NCBI RefSeq assembly: GCF_002532535.1
Contig: NZ_NQWI01000052.1
Location: forward strand, 1 to 33,927
Origin: Candidatus Viridilinea mediisalina
GTDB lineage: Bacteria; Chloroflexota; Chloroflexia; Chloroflexales; Chloroflexaceae
Direction of reading: 5' to 3'
DNA length: 33,927 nt
Shown here: positions 16,641 through 23,606 of the stretch, piece by piece
Layout: the number at the start of each line of letters is the position of its first letter
Numbering within the stretch: the stretch's first letter is position 1
Made by a program: the position numbers and the translations under genes
The notes under the pieces: model-generated
The model's input: the letters and a program-made list of their open reading frames with translations, nothing else
Database searches by the model: none
Told to the model about the DNA's origin: nothing

Positions 16641-17789
16641 CTATGGCTCTAGTCCATCCAACACCTCCCCCACCCGCATGATCTCCTCCTGCGTATTGTA
16701 AAAATGGGGCGCGAAGCGTAGGCCGTTGCGCACGGTGGCGATGATTCCGGCCTCTTCGAGTTGCTTGCAGGCAGCGTCAGGATCGGGGAGGTTGTTGAGG
16801 ACAACGATGCCGCTGCGTTGGGCTACGCTGGTGGTGGTGGCCGCGAAGGTGTAGCCACGTTCGCTGAGGTCGTTGATCAGTGCATCTACCAGTTTCAGCA
16901 CCTGTTGCTCAATCCGCTCAATGCCTACCTCTTGCAGCAGGCCCAGGGCCGCGTGTAGGGCCGCAGCACCATAGATGTTGGGCGTACCGAGCGAAAAACG
17001 GTCGGCAGTGGGCGGAAAGGTCAGGTTGTAGTCGAGGTAGTTGAGGCCATCCACCACACTGGATGCGCCCACATAGGCACCTGGCTCCAACTCAGCTAGG
17101 CGCTCTTGGCGCACATAGAGGAAGCCCGCACCGGGGGCCGAGAGCAGCCACTTCTGCGAACCAGCCGCCAGGAAGTCAATATGGCACGCCTGCACATCCA
17201 ACGGGAAGGCGCCGAGGGTTTGGATGCCGTCCACCACAAAGTAGATCTCGCGCTCCTTGCAGAGCTGGCCGACTGCCGCAATGTCATTACGGAAACCAGT
17301 GGCAAACATGGCGGTACTCAGAGCGATCACACGGGTACGTTGGTCAATCCGCGCAACCAAACGCTCCAAGTCGAGCCCGCCGTTGTGCTGGGGCACCATT
17401 TTGATCAGCACGCCCTTGTAGGCCAACTGCTGCCATGGGTAGATGTTGGCCGGGTAGTCGCCATCGAGCAGCAGCACATTATCGCCCGCCCGCAGCGGCA
17501 GGCTCACCGCGACCGTATTGAGGCCAGTGGCGGTATTGGGCATCAAGACAATTTCATTGCTGCTGCGCGCATTGATCAGTGTGGTGAGCCGTTCGCGCAA
17601 CTCAGTCATCATCCCCATCACCTGGGGCCACATCTGCATCGCGGGCGTATGGAGCGCCAATTCACTCTGGGCCTGCACCGCAGCCACCACGCGCCGATTG
17701 AGCGGCGAGACCGCAGCGTGGCTGAGGAAGGCATAGCGCTCGGTGATGGGAAATTCGACGCGGTAGGTGGTGAGGTCTGTTTGTGTCAT
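16641..17789 (-). CDS. Class V aminotransferase (cysteine desulfurase / epimerase-like)
   Basis: A 382-aa PLP enzyme of fold type I. It has an N-terminal YAFLSHAAVSPLNRRV motif and SSNEIVLMPNTATGLNTVA for cofactor phosphate binding. VVDGIQTLGAFP supplies the Asp that holds the PLP nitrogen, and AAGSQKWLLSAPGAGFLYV contains the Schiff-base Lys. C-terminal GLRFAPHFYNTQEEI closes the fold. It is closest to the isopenicillin-N-epimerase/CsdA-like branch. No flexible-loop catalytic Cys of a true desulfurase is obvious, so the substrate is open. ATG 17789 is preferred over the frame's first ATG (17867), which lies inside a palindromic repeat. No ribosome binding site is visible at 17789 because that repeat abuts it. 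It is probably co-transcribed with the upstream hydrolase. Confidence 0.85.
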   Translation of the reverse strand: MTQTDLTTYRVEFPITERYAFLSHAAVSPLNRRVVAAVQAQSELALHTPAMQMWPQVMGMMTELRERLTTLINARSSNEIVLMPNTATGLNTVAVSLPLRAGDNVLLLDGDYPANIYPWQQLAYKGVLIKMVPQHNGGLDLERLVARIDQRTRVIALSTAMFATGFRNDIAAVGQLCKEREIYFVVDGIQTLGAFPLDVQACHIDFLAAGSQKWLLSAPGAGFLYVRQERLAELEPGAYVGASSVVDGLNYLDYNLTFPPTADRFSLGTPNIYGAAALHAALGLLQEVGIERIEQQVLKLVDALINDLSERGYTFAATTTSVAQRSGIVVLNNLPDPDAACKQLEEAGIIATVRNGLRFAPHFYNTQEEIMRVGEVLDGLEP

Positions 17790-17799
17790 GATTTTGGGG

Positions 17800-17867
17800 G
17801 GGAGTGGGGAAACCAGGTTTCCCCACTCCCCTGCTTGGAGGGGGATGGGGAAACCTGGTTTACCCAT
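17800..17867. repeat. Two palindromic repeats in the hydrolase-aminotransferase gap
   Basis: A perfect 15-bp-arm hairpin (17800-17814 / 17816-17830, single-base centre) with core ggggaaaccaggtttcccc is followed by a related palindrome at 17845-17867 (one mismatch). Together they fill most of the 84-bp gap. The same core family recurs at 22223-22263 and 33756-33774. Confidence 0.85.
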
Positions 17868-17873
17868 ATCTAT

Positions 17874-18728
17874 CTACGCATCCAAAAAGTCACGCAAAAT
17901 CTGGTGGTAGCGTTCAGGATGTTCGATCATTGGCAGGTGGCCGCACTGTTCGATCCAGAAGAGGCGGCTATCGGGGATGAGGCGCGCTACTTCGGGGGTG
18001 CCGACGACGGGCATGATCTTATCTTGGCGACCAGCGATAATAACGGTAGGAGTCAAAAGGCGGGTCATGGTAGGATTGAGGTTGGCATCACCGGAACTAG
18101 CGGCAGTTTCGAGTGCAGTGCGCCGATCCATCTTGAGGAAATCGCTGAAGGCCTCGCGCAGGATGGCGTCATCCTTGGGCAGGTGGTAAAAGAAGCGCCT
18201 GCCAACAGTCCGGTAGAACATGCGCGAACGGGCCATCCAGGGGCGGCGCAGGGCCATCCAGAGCGCCATGACATGATGGATCTTTTCGACAATCACTCGT
18301 TCGCGTTCGCTGCGAAAGGTACTGATGCAACTCAAGGCGAGACGACGCACACGTTGCGGCTGGCGCATCGCCACATAGATCGCCACGCTCGCACAGAAGG
18401 AGTGGCCATTGAGGTCAAACTGCTCAAGGCCCATGGCGTCGGCAAAGGCGACCACCACTTCAGCCAAAGCTTCGGCGTTAGCTGGCCCAACAAGCGGGGG
18501 CGAATCGCCAAACCCAGGCAGATCGGGCGCAATCACATGCCGGTCGTGACCCAACGCGGCCAGGGTGGGCCGCCAATAGCCCGACGAGCCACCCCAGCCG
18601 TGGAGCAACAACAGGGGCGGATGGCTAACCGTATGCGGACGCGATTGGCGCAAAAAGATGGTGCGCTCACCAAGCTTTAGCAACTCCAACGGTTCAGGCA
18701 GAGAGAGAGGCGGAACAGTGCTTGTCAT
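17874..18728 (-). CDS. Alpha/beta-fold hydrolase
   Basis: A 284-aa cytoplasmic hydrolase. LLLLHGWGGSSGYW (oxyanion hole, 39-52) and PDLPGFGDS (69-76) are standard. The nucleophile elbow is GHSFCA with Ser110. Asp236 (AGRQDKIMP) and His264 (QCGHLPMIEHP) complete the triad. A helical cap domain lies at about 140-205. The elbow has Cys where most families have Gly (GxSxG becomes GHSFC), an unusual but tolerated change. The substrate cannot be told; esterases, C-C hydrolases and lactonases share this layout. It lies upstream of and in the same direction as the aminotransferase gene. No clear Shine-Dalgarno precedes ATG 18728. Confidence 0.85.
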   Translation of the reverse strand: MTSTVPPLSLPEPLELLKLGERTIFLRQSRPHTVSHPPLLLLHGWGGSSGYWRPTLAALGHDRHVIAPDLPGFGDSPPLVGPANAEALAEVVVAFADAMGLEQFDLNGHSFCASVAIYVAMRQPQRVRRLALSCISTFRSERERVIVEKIHHVMALWMALRRPWMARSRMFYRTVGRRFFYHLPKDDAILREAFSDFLKMDRRTALETAASSGDANLNPTMTRLLTPTVIIAGRQDKIMPVVGTPEVARLIPDSRLFWIEQCGHLPMIEHPERYHQILRDFLDA

Positions 18729-18781
18729 AGGGGTTCACCGCAAGTAAATGAAGGTACCTACGTGAGTATAGCATATTGGAT

Positions 18782-18933
18782 GGGAGCGAGCGCACATTCG
18801 CATTACGTTAACCTTCCGGTGGGGGTTTGGAGCCTAGCCCCAAAGCGGGTTTCAGGGCGGCAGCCTTAAACATAATGCGAATGGAGCAGGCGCACCATGG
18901 GTGCGCTCCCCATGACGTAGGCGCTGTAGCGCC
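18782..18933. repeat. Composite hairpin-rich repeat region
   Basis: Outer arms gcgcacattcgcatta (18790-18805) and taatgcgaatg (about 18873-18883) face each other around an inner REP-like unit (18820-18864). The inner unit contains ggggg-tttgg-agcc-tagccccaaa and agggcggcagcc. It also occurs at 23420-23570, where a MITE interrupts it. A small hairpin, ggcgctgtagcgcc, is at 18920-18933. No gene is present here. Confidence 0.7.
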
Positions 18934-18949
18934 ATTCATAGCCCGTATA

Positions 18950-18958
18950 TGCTATCAT
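18950..18958 (+). promoter_or_regulatory. Extended -10 of the DUF4058 gene
   Basis: TGCTATCAT lies 38 nt before ATG 18997. It conforms to the TGCTA-type box found before several genes here. No convincing -35. Confidence 0.45.
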
Positions 18959-18996
18959 AGAACGTGAGCGACCATCCGCGAACCTGGAGGTACAAG

Positions 18997-19800
18997 ATGG
19001 AACCACCTTTCCCTGGGATGGATCCTTACTTGGAGCGTGCGAGTCTCTGGCCCGATGTGCATGTCGGTCTGATTACGGCGATGCGTGATGCCCTTCAGCC
19101 GCAAATTGCGCCCGCCTATGTCGCCCAGATTACGCCCTATGTTGCACTTGAGCAGATTGATATTGCCGTGCCGCGACGGGCGATTGTGCCCGATATTGGG
19201 CTTTACGAACGTGAATCTCCCAAGGCCGCAGCGCTGGCAGCGACGATTGAAGCACCCTCGCTGACCGGCACGGCGCTGCTTGATATTCCTACGCGCTATG
19301 CGCGGATCGAGATCCGAGCGGTGAATGATGAGACGTTGGTGACGGCGATTGAGTTACTTTCGCCAGTGAATAAACGTCCCGGTGCGGAAGGGGTTGATGC
19401 CTACGAGAAGAAGCGCCGCGAGTTGTTTACGGCTGGCGTGCATCTGCTCGAAATTGACCTACTGCGGGGGGGCAAGCGTCCGCAACTGGCACCATCCACG
19501 CAACTGCCCGCTGCGCCCTATTTTGTCTTCCTCAGCCGCGCTGAACATTGGCCTGAGATTGACATTTGGGCCTGCACCTTCGAGCGCCCGCTGCCGACGG
19601 TGCCGGTGCCGCTGCGCCGCCCCGATCCTGATGCGGCGCTGCCACTCAACCAAGTGCTCCACCAAGTTTACCGCAATGCCCGCTACGATCTGCAAATAGA
19701 TTATCGCGCCGCACCGCCCCCGCCGGATCTCAGCGCTACCGACGCCGCATGGCTTGAGGCGCACTTACGCGAACGTGGGCGGCCACACGCATCAGGTTAG
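18997..19800 (+). CDS. DUF4058 family protein
   Basis: A 267-aa protein of unknown function, recognised by its N-terminal PFPGMDPYLE signature, WPDVHVGLI, and the central VTAIELLSPVNKR...HLLEIDLLRGG block. The spaced Glu/Asp/Lys residues in that block recall PD-(D/E)XK nuclease-like folds; this is inference only. ATG 18997 is chosen over 18964 because GGAGG sits 6 nt upstream and the family normally begins at MEPPFPGMD. The family is often multi-copy in Chloroflexota, Cyanobacteria and Planctomycetes. A heptamer repeat array begins at the base after the stop codon. Confidence 0.85.
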   Translation: MEPPFPGMDPYLERASLWPDVHVGLITAMRDALQPQIAPAYVAQITPYVALEQIDIAVPRRAIVPDIGLYERESPKAAALAATIEAPSLTGTALLDIPTRYARIEIRAVNDETLVTAIELLSPVNKRPGAEGVDAYEKKRRELFTAGVHLLEIDLLRGGKRPQLAPSTQLPAAPYFVFLSRAEHWPEIDIWACTFERPLPTVPVPLRRPDPDAALPLNQVLHQVYRNARYDLQIDYRAAPPPPDLSATDAAWLEAHLRERGRPHASG

Positions 19801-19870
19801 GATTGCAGATTGCAGATTGCAGATTGCAGATTGCAGATTGCAGATTGCCGAACATGGCGTCCCAATAGGT
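19801..19870 (+). repeat. (GATTGCA)n array plus partial dispersed repeat, copy B
   Basis: Six and a half tandem gattgca units (19801-19847) start immediately after the DUF4058 stop codon. They run into ccgaacatggcgtcccaat, the left half of the core also found at 15460-15521 and 33071-33133. The right half of the core and the right array are absent. Confidence 0.85.
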
Positions 19871-19915
19871 TTTAGGCACAATACTTTGTTAGGGGCGGCG
19901 CGGTAATTGCGGTAA

Positions 19916-20015
19916 GAAGCTGTCTGAAAAGCCGGGGGGCACACGTTGGGGTGCCGGCTTTAGCCGGCTAAAGCCGGCACCCCAACGCCAAACCATAGAC
20001 TTTTCAGACAGCCTC
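19916..20015. mobile_element. 100-bp MITE-like element, copy 2, with TAA target duplication
   Basis: The terminal inverted repeats are GAAGCTGTCTGAAAAG and CTTTTCAGACAGCCTC. TAA flanks both sides (19913-19915 and 20016-20018). The interior is a long hairpin around tagccggcta. The TNA 3-bp duplication and GA(A/G)GCTGTCT ends resemble the IS1031 branch of the IS5 family (from memory of that family), so a transposase supplied in trans is likely. About 93% identical to copy 3. Confidence 0.88.
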
Positions 20016-20028
20016 TAACAGATGTACT

Positions 20029-20751
20029 TCACTCTTGTTCGCCACGCCCACGGATGGCCAGCGGGTAGATGCTGCCATCGCGCCAGAGGCCAACGAGTTC
20101 AACGGGGCCATAGATGACGCGCTGATCGGCGGAACGTTGCATGCCTGGAATTATATTGACATCGCGGGGTGGTGCAACAAACTTAAGTTGACGGGCATCG
20201 TTGTCGGGAACCCCGCCCTCGCCGAGTAGTTCGATCAGCAGGGCGGAATCGGGGGTAGCCAAAAGATAGCCTTCAACCTGTACGGCATGGCCTGCATAGC
20301 GTTCGCTACCGGCTAAGAGCTCCATGATGGTAAATTTACGTGGCTCACGCGGAATCAGCTCGGCAGCGGCCAAGCGATAGCGATAGCGTCTTGAGGGGCC
20401 AAAACTGCCTGGCCCCTCAAGACGCCCACGTGCTTCAACGAGCAGATATTGAGTTGCGCCAGCCACACTGATGGCGGCATCTTCTGGCAGGGTTGGTACG
20501 TCACCGAGCCAAAGGCCGAGATCATCAAGTGGAACTGGCGGATCGCGCATATGCAAGCCATCCACAAGGGCTGCGCCGTGTTCATCAATGAAGAGGTAGC
20601 CCACGGTTGCCACTTGGCCAAGGCTTGGCCCAGCCAGTAATAGCTCGCCAACAGTGGGCAAGCTGGGGCTGGAGAGCGAAGAGGGCGTCGTAGCCTGCCC
20701 ACCACAGGCAGCCAAGCAGGTAAGCAAAAAGAGAGCAATCAGACGGCGCAT
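20029..20751 (-). CDS. Uncharacterised lipoprotein
   Basis: A 240-aa protein with a lipoprotein signal MRRLIALFLLTCLAAC (Cys16) and a Thr/Ser/Pro-rich spacer. The mature part has two similar-looking beta-rich halves. VGYLFIDEHGAALVDGL / TQYLLVEARGRLEGPGSFG is about 48-120, and YAGHAVQVEGYLLATPDSALLIEL / RVIYGPVELVGLWRDG is about 150-230. They look like OB-fold-type modules, but this is not certain. The family is not recognised. The TACAAT box 7 nt before ATG suggests a leaderless mRNA. MITE copy 2 lies 13 bases beyond the stop. Confidence 0.7.
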   Translation of the reverse strand: MRRLIALFLLTCLAACGGQATTPSSLSSPSLPTVGELLLAGPSLGQVATVGYLFIDEHGAALVDGLHMRDPPVPLDDLGLWLGDVPTLPEDAAISVAGATQYLLVEARGRLEGPGSFGPSRRYRYRLAAAELIPREPRKFTIMELLAGSERYAGHAVQVEGYLLATPDSALLIELLGEGGVPDNDARQLKFVAPPRDVNIIPGMQRSADQRVIYGPVELVGLWRDGSIYPLAIRGRGEQE

Positions 20752-20758
20752 GGGGGCT

Positions 20759-20767
20759 ATTGTAGCA
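20759..20767 (-). promoter_or_regulatory. Extended -10 of the lipoprotein gene (leaderless)
   Basis: TGCTACAAT on the minus strand ends 7 nt before the ATG, so transcription would start at or next to the start codon. There is no Shine-Dalgarno, consistent with leaderless translation. Confidence 0.55.
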
Positions 20768-20858
20768 TATATCTGCCTTGATTTCGTAATCTGGAAGTCA
20801 CGGATAGGCCCATGATAGGTTTTGACAGTTCTTTTGAGGCTTCTGCAAGCGATTCAGA

Positions 20859-20867
20859 TGCTACAAT
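20859..20867 (+). promoter_or_regulatory. Extended -10 upstream of HMG-CoA reductase
   Basis: TGCTACAAT, 58 nt before ATG 20926. A second possible -10, TATACT, is at 20893-20898. No strong -35 is at the right distance from either; TTGACA at 20822-20827 is too far. Confidence 0.45.
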
Positions 20868-20925
20868 GCGACGCAGGTAACCGACTTGTGCGTATACTCA
20901 CAAATTGGAGGGAAGACGAACATTT

Positions 20926-22221
20926 ATGGGCACGAAGAACTCGCGACTCCAGGGCTTCTACCAACTCAACCCGTTCGAGCGGCTGCAGATGGTCAAGTCG
21001 TTTGACGGTCTCTGTGATGAAGACCTGCGTGTCCTCCACGGAGGACAGGGCATCCTCAGCGTTGAGCGTGCCGATAAGATGATCGAAAATGTGATCGGCA
21101 CCTACAACCTTCCGATGGGAATCGCGACGAATTTTCGCATTAATGGGCGTGACCACCTGATTCCGATGGTGGTTGAAGAGCCTTCAATTGTGGCCGGGGC
21201 CAGCTATGCGGCGAAGATGATCCGCGAGGGCGGTGGTTTTTCGACCAGTAGCACCGAGCCGCTGATGGTTGGGCAGATCCAGATTGTGGGGGTGAAGGCG
21301 CCCCAGAGCGCTCGCCACGATATTTTGGCCCGCAAGCACGAGATCGTTGCGGCGGCGAACGCTCAGAGCCGCTCGTTGGTTTCGCGTGGTGGGGGGGCGC
21401 GTGATGTTGAGGTGCATAACCACCCGACTAGCCCGATGGGCCCGATGCTGGTGGTTCACTTGACAGTGGATTGCCGCGATGCCATGGGCGCGAATGCGAT
21501 CAACTCGATGTGTGAGGCGGTCGCCCCGCTGCTTGAGCAGATTACCCGTGGGCGCGTCTACCTGCGGATTCTCTCCAACCTGAGTGATCGCCGCTTGGCG
21601 CGGGCGCGCTGTGTGGTGCCCACCCAAGCCCTTGCCCGTGATGGGCTCAATGGCGAAGATGTGGCTGAAGGAATTATGTGGGCTTATGCCTTTGCTGCGG
21701 TTGACCCCTATCGCGCCACGACCCACAACAAGGGCATTATGAACGGCATCGATCCGGTGGTGGTTGCGACCGGCAACGACTGGCGTGCAATTGAGGCTGG
21801 AGCCCACGCCTATGCCGCCCGCTCTGGCCAGTACACCTCGCTCAGCACCTGGGAGCGTGATGCTGATGGCAACCTTGTGGGTACTATCGAACTGCCCATG
21901 GCCCTTGGCATCGTCGGTGGGGCTACTCGCGTCCACCCGGCTGCTCAGACGGCGCTCAAGCTGCTTGATGTCCGCTCGGCTGGCGAGTTGGGCGAAATCT
22001 GTGCCGCCGCTGGGCTTGCCAGCAATCTTGCGGCCATGCGCGCCTTGGCCTGCGAAGGGATCAATCAGGGCCATATGGGCCTACACGCCCGCCAGATTGC
22101 GATGGCCGCCGGTGCCCACGGCATGCTCATTGATGAGATCGCACGGCGCATGATCGAAGAGCGCAACATCAAGCCCGCCCGCGCCGAAGAGCTCTTTGCA
22201 GAACTGCATGCGTCGAATTAG
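20926..22221 (+). CDS. Hydroxymethylglutaryl-CoA reductase, class II type
   Basis: Converts HMG-CoA to mevalonate (431 aa, soluble). The class II layout shows ENVIGTYNLPMGIATNF for HMG-CoA, catalytic Glu in VVEEPSIVA (Glu84/85) and the nucleotide-site motif DAMGAN (185-190). Catalytic Lys269 is in THNKGIMNGIDPVV, and His383 in GHMGLHARQIA sits on the mobile C-terminal flap. All expected catalytic residues are present. The start is ATG 20926; GGAGGG is 13 nt upstream, rather far. A TTG at 20907 would place GGAGG inside the gene. First of four mevalonate-entry genes in one direction, separated from the next by two hairpins. Biosynthetic use is inferred from the adjacent HMG-CoA synthase. Confidence 0.93.
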   Translation: MGTKNSRLQGFYQLNPFERLQMVKSFDGLCDEDLRVLHGGQGILSVERADKMIENVIGTYNLPMGIATNFRINGRDHLIPMVVEEPSIVAGASYAAKMIREGGGFSTSSTEPLMVGQIQIVGVKAPQSARHDILARKHEIVAAANAQSRSLVSRGGGARDVEVHNHPTSPMGPMLVVHLTVDCRDAMGANAINSMCEAVAPLLEQITRGRVYLRILSNLSDRRLARARCVVPTQALARDGLNGEDVAEGIMWAYAFAAVDPYRATTHNKGIMNGIDPVVVATGNDWRAIEAGAHAYAARSGQYTSLSTWERDADGNLVGTIELPMALGIVGGATRVHPAAQTALKLLDVRSAGELGEICAAAGLASNLAAMRALACEGINQGHMGLHARQIAMAAGAHGMLIDEIARRMIEERNIKPARAEELFAELHASN

Positions 22222-22222
22222 G

Positions 22223-22263
22223 TAAGGTTGTGCAAGGGAACTAGGTTCCCTTGCACAACCTTA
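22223..22263. terminator. Perfect 19-bp hairpin after HMG-CoA reductase
   Basis: The arms 22223-22241 and 22245-22263 are perfectly complementary with a tag loop, starting two bases after the stop. It may attenuate or process the transcript. The gggaac-tag-gttccc tip belongs to the palindrome family also seen at 17800-17867 and 33756-33774. Confidence 0.65.
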
Positions 22264-22265
22264 TA

Positions 22266-22300
22266 TTCACTGTTGCGCGGCGCAGCCGCGTAGCAGTGAA
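22266..22300 (+). repeat. Second hairpin before HMG-CoA synthase
   Basis: The arms 22266-22281 and 22285-22300 form a 16-bp stem if two G-U pairs are allowed, with a gca loop. It is stacked directly after the previous hairpin and only 12 nt before ATG 22313, where a ribosome binding site would be. No Shine-Dalgarno is visible. Confidence 0.65.
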
Positions 22301-22312
22301 CAACCCAAACTT

Positions 22313-23362
22313 ATGATGAAACCAAATCGCCCGGTGGGCCTCGTTGGGTACGGGGCCTATATTCCGCGCTACCGCATTGCGGCCAAAGAGATTGCGCGGC
22401 TCTGGACTGATGGCCAGGGTGGGGTGCCGGTGAGCGCGAAGAGTGTGCCGGGACCCGATGAGGATACGATTACGATGGCGATTGAGGCCGCACGCAATGC
22501 GTTGGCCCGCGCTGAATTGGATGGTGAGCGGCTTGGTGCTGTTTGGGTCGGAAGTGAAAGCCACCCCTATAGCGTGAAGCCCTCTGGTGGAATTGTTGCC
22601 GAGGCTATCGGTGCTTCGCCATGGGTCAGTTCGGCTGACTTTGAGTTTGCCTGTAAGGCGGGCAGTGAGGCTTTTACGGCAGCGATGGCGCTAGTAGGTA
22701 GTGGGATGGCCGAATATGCCATGGCGATTGGGGCCGATACGGCCCAGAGCCGCCCCAGTGATGCGCTTGAGTATACCGCTTCGGCTGGGGCGGGCGCGAT
22801 GATCATTGGCCCAGCAGAGCAGGCTTTGGCGACGATTGATGCCACGGTGAGCTATGTGAGCGATACGCCCGACTTCTTCCGCCGTGCCGACCGGCCTTAC
22901 CCGGTGCATGGCAATCGTTTCACGGGCGAACCGGCCTATTTCCATCAGATTACCAGTGCAGCCCAGCGGCTGCTGGATGATCTCGGCAAAGGGCCGCAGG
23001 ATTTTACCTATGCCATTTTCCACCAGCCCAATGCCAAATTCCCGCAAACCGTAGCGAAACGCCTCGGTTTCACTGATGCCCAGATTGCCCCTGGCATGCT
23101 CAGCCCCCAGATTGGCAATACCTACTCTGGGGCCGCAATGGCTGGCCTCTGTGCCACCCTTGATGTGGCCCAGCCTGGTGAAACCATTTTTGTGACCACC
23201 TACGGCAGTGGGGCTGGCTCTGATGCCTATGCCCTTACCGTCACTGAGCAATTGCTTGCCGCTCGCGCCCGTGCCCCGCTTACCAGCGCCTATTTGCAAC
23301 GCCAAGTCTTTGTAGACTACGCGATCTATGCGAAGTGGATGGGGAAGTTGGTGATGGGCTAG
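22313..23362 (+). CDS. Hydroxymethylglutaryl-CoA synthase, archaeal type
   Basis: Condenses acetyl-CoA with acetoacetyl-CoA to HMG-CoA. The 349-aa length and sequence match the short archaeal/bacterial thiolase-fold form. Catalytic Glu82 is in VGSESHPYSVKP, nucleophile Cys114 in DFEFACKAGSEA and His237 in YAIFHQPNAKFP. IGNTYSGAAMAGL and TYGSGAGSDAYAL are late conserved blocks. ATG 22313 or the next codon (also ATG) may be used. In archaea this enzyme forms a complex with the thiolase and DUF35 proteins, whose homologues follow here in the same order. Their separation by a MITE-bearing gap of 244 bp suggests the operon has been interrupted. Confidence 0.93.
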   Translation: MMKPNRPVGLVGYGAYIPRYRIAAKEIARLWTDGQGGVPVSAKSVPGPDEDTITMAIEAARNALARAELDGERLGAVWVGSESHPYSVKPSGGIVAEAIGASPWVSSADFEFACKAGSEAFTAAMALVGSGMAEYAMAIGADTAQSRPSDALEYTASAGAGAMIIGPAEQALATIDATVSYVSDTPDFFRRADRPYPVHGNRFTGEPAYFHQITSAAQRLLDDLGKGPQDFTYAIFHQPNAKFPQTVAKRLGFTDAQIAPGMLSPQIGNTYSGAAMAGLCATLDVAQPGETIFVTTYGSGAGSDAYALTVTEQLLAARARAPLTSAYLQRQVFVDYAIYAKWMGKLVMG

Positions 23363-23419
23363 GGGTCTCTGGCGCAGGTTTGGGATGCCCTGGATGGCCC
23401 TCACCAACCCCTCGGGCGG

Positions 23420-23575
23420 GGGTTTGGGGCGTAGCCCCAAAGCGGATTTTAGAAGCTGTCTGAAAAGCCGGGGGACACACGCTGGAGTGCCGGCTTTAGC
23501 CGGCTAAAGCCGGCACTCCAACGCCAACCCATAGACTTTTCAGACAGCATCTTAGGGCGGTAGCCCTCAAGTTCA
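23420..23575. repeat. REP-like unit interrupted by MITE copy 3
   Basis: The left part (23420-23451: ggggtttggggcgtagccc, then caaagcggatttta) and the right part (23552-23571: ttagggcggtagccctc) join into the same sequence that is uninterrupted at about 18820-18868. The tttggggc-gta-gccccaaa stretch is a perfect 8-bp hairpin. Confidence 0.75.
23452..23551. mobile_element. 100-bp MITE-like element, copy 3, with TTA target duplication
   Basis: The ends are GAAGCTGTCTGAAAAG and CTTTTCAGACAGCATC, flanked by TTA on both sides (23449-23451 and 23552-23554). It differs from copy 2 at a few positions. One change is paired in the hairpin arms (ggggtgcc/ggcacccc versus ggagtgcc/ggcactcc), so the fold is preserved. 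It is inserted between HMG-CoA synthase and the thiolase gene. Confidence 0.9.
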
Positions 23576-23606
23576 CACAACGTTACAACAAGAATAAGCA
23601 GATTTT

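Noticed and set aside
16641-17789. Assignment of the aminotransferase as IscS/SufS
   Set aside because: No isc/suf genes are nearby and the typical catalytic Cys loop is not evident, so only the class V family is claimed.
17106-18680. Plus-strand frame of 524 codons opposite the aminotransferase and hydrolase genes
   Set aside because: Both minus-strand genes have clear catalytic motifs. The plus frame shows no domain and would cross the palindromic gap.
19801-19847. CRISPR array (heptamer repeats here and at 15540-15596)
   Set aside because: The 7-bp units are contiguous, with no unique spacers and no cas genes. They are simple tandem repeats.
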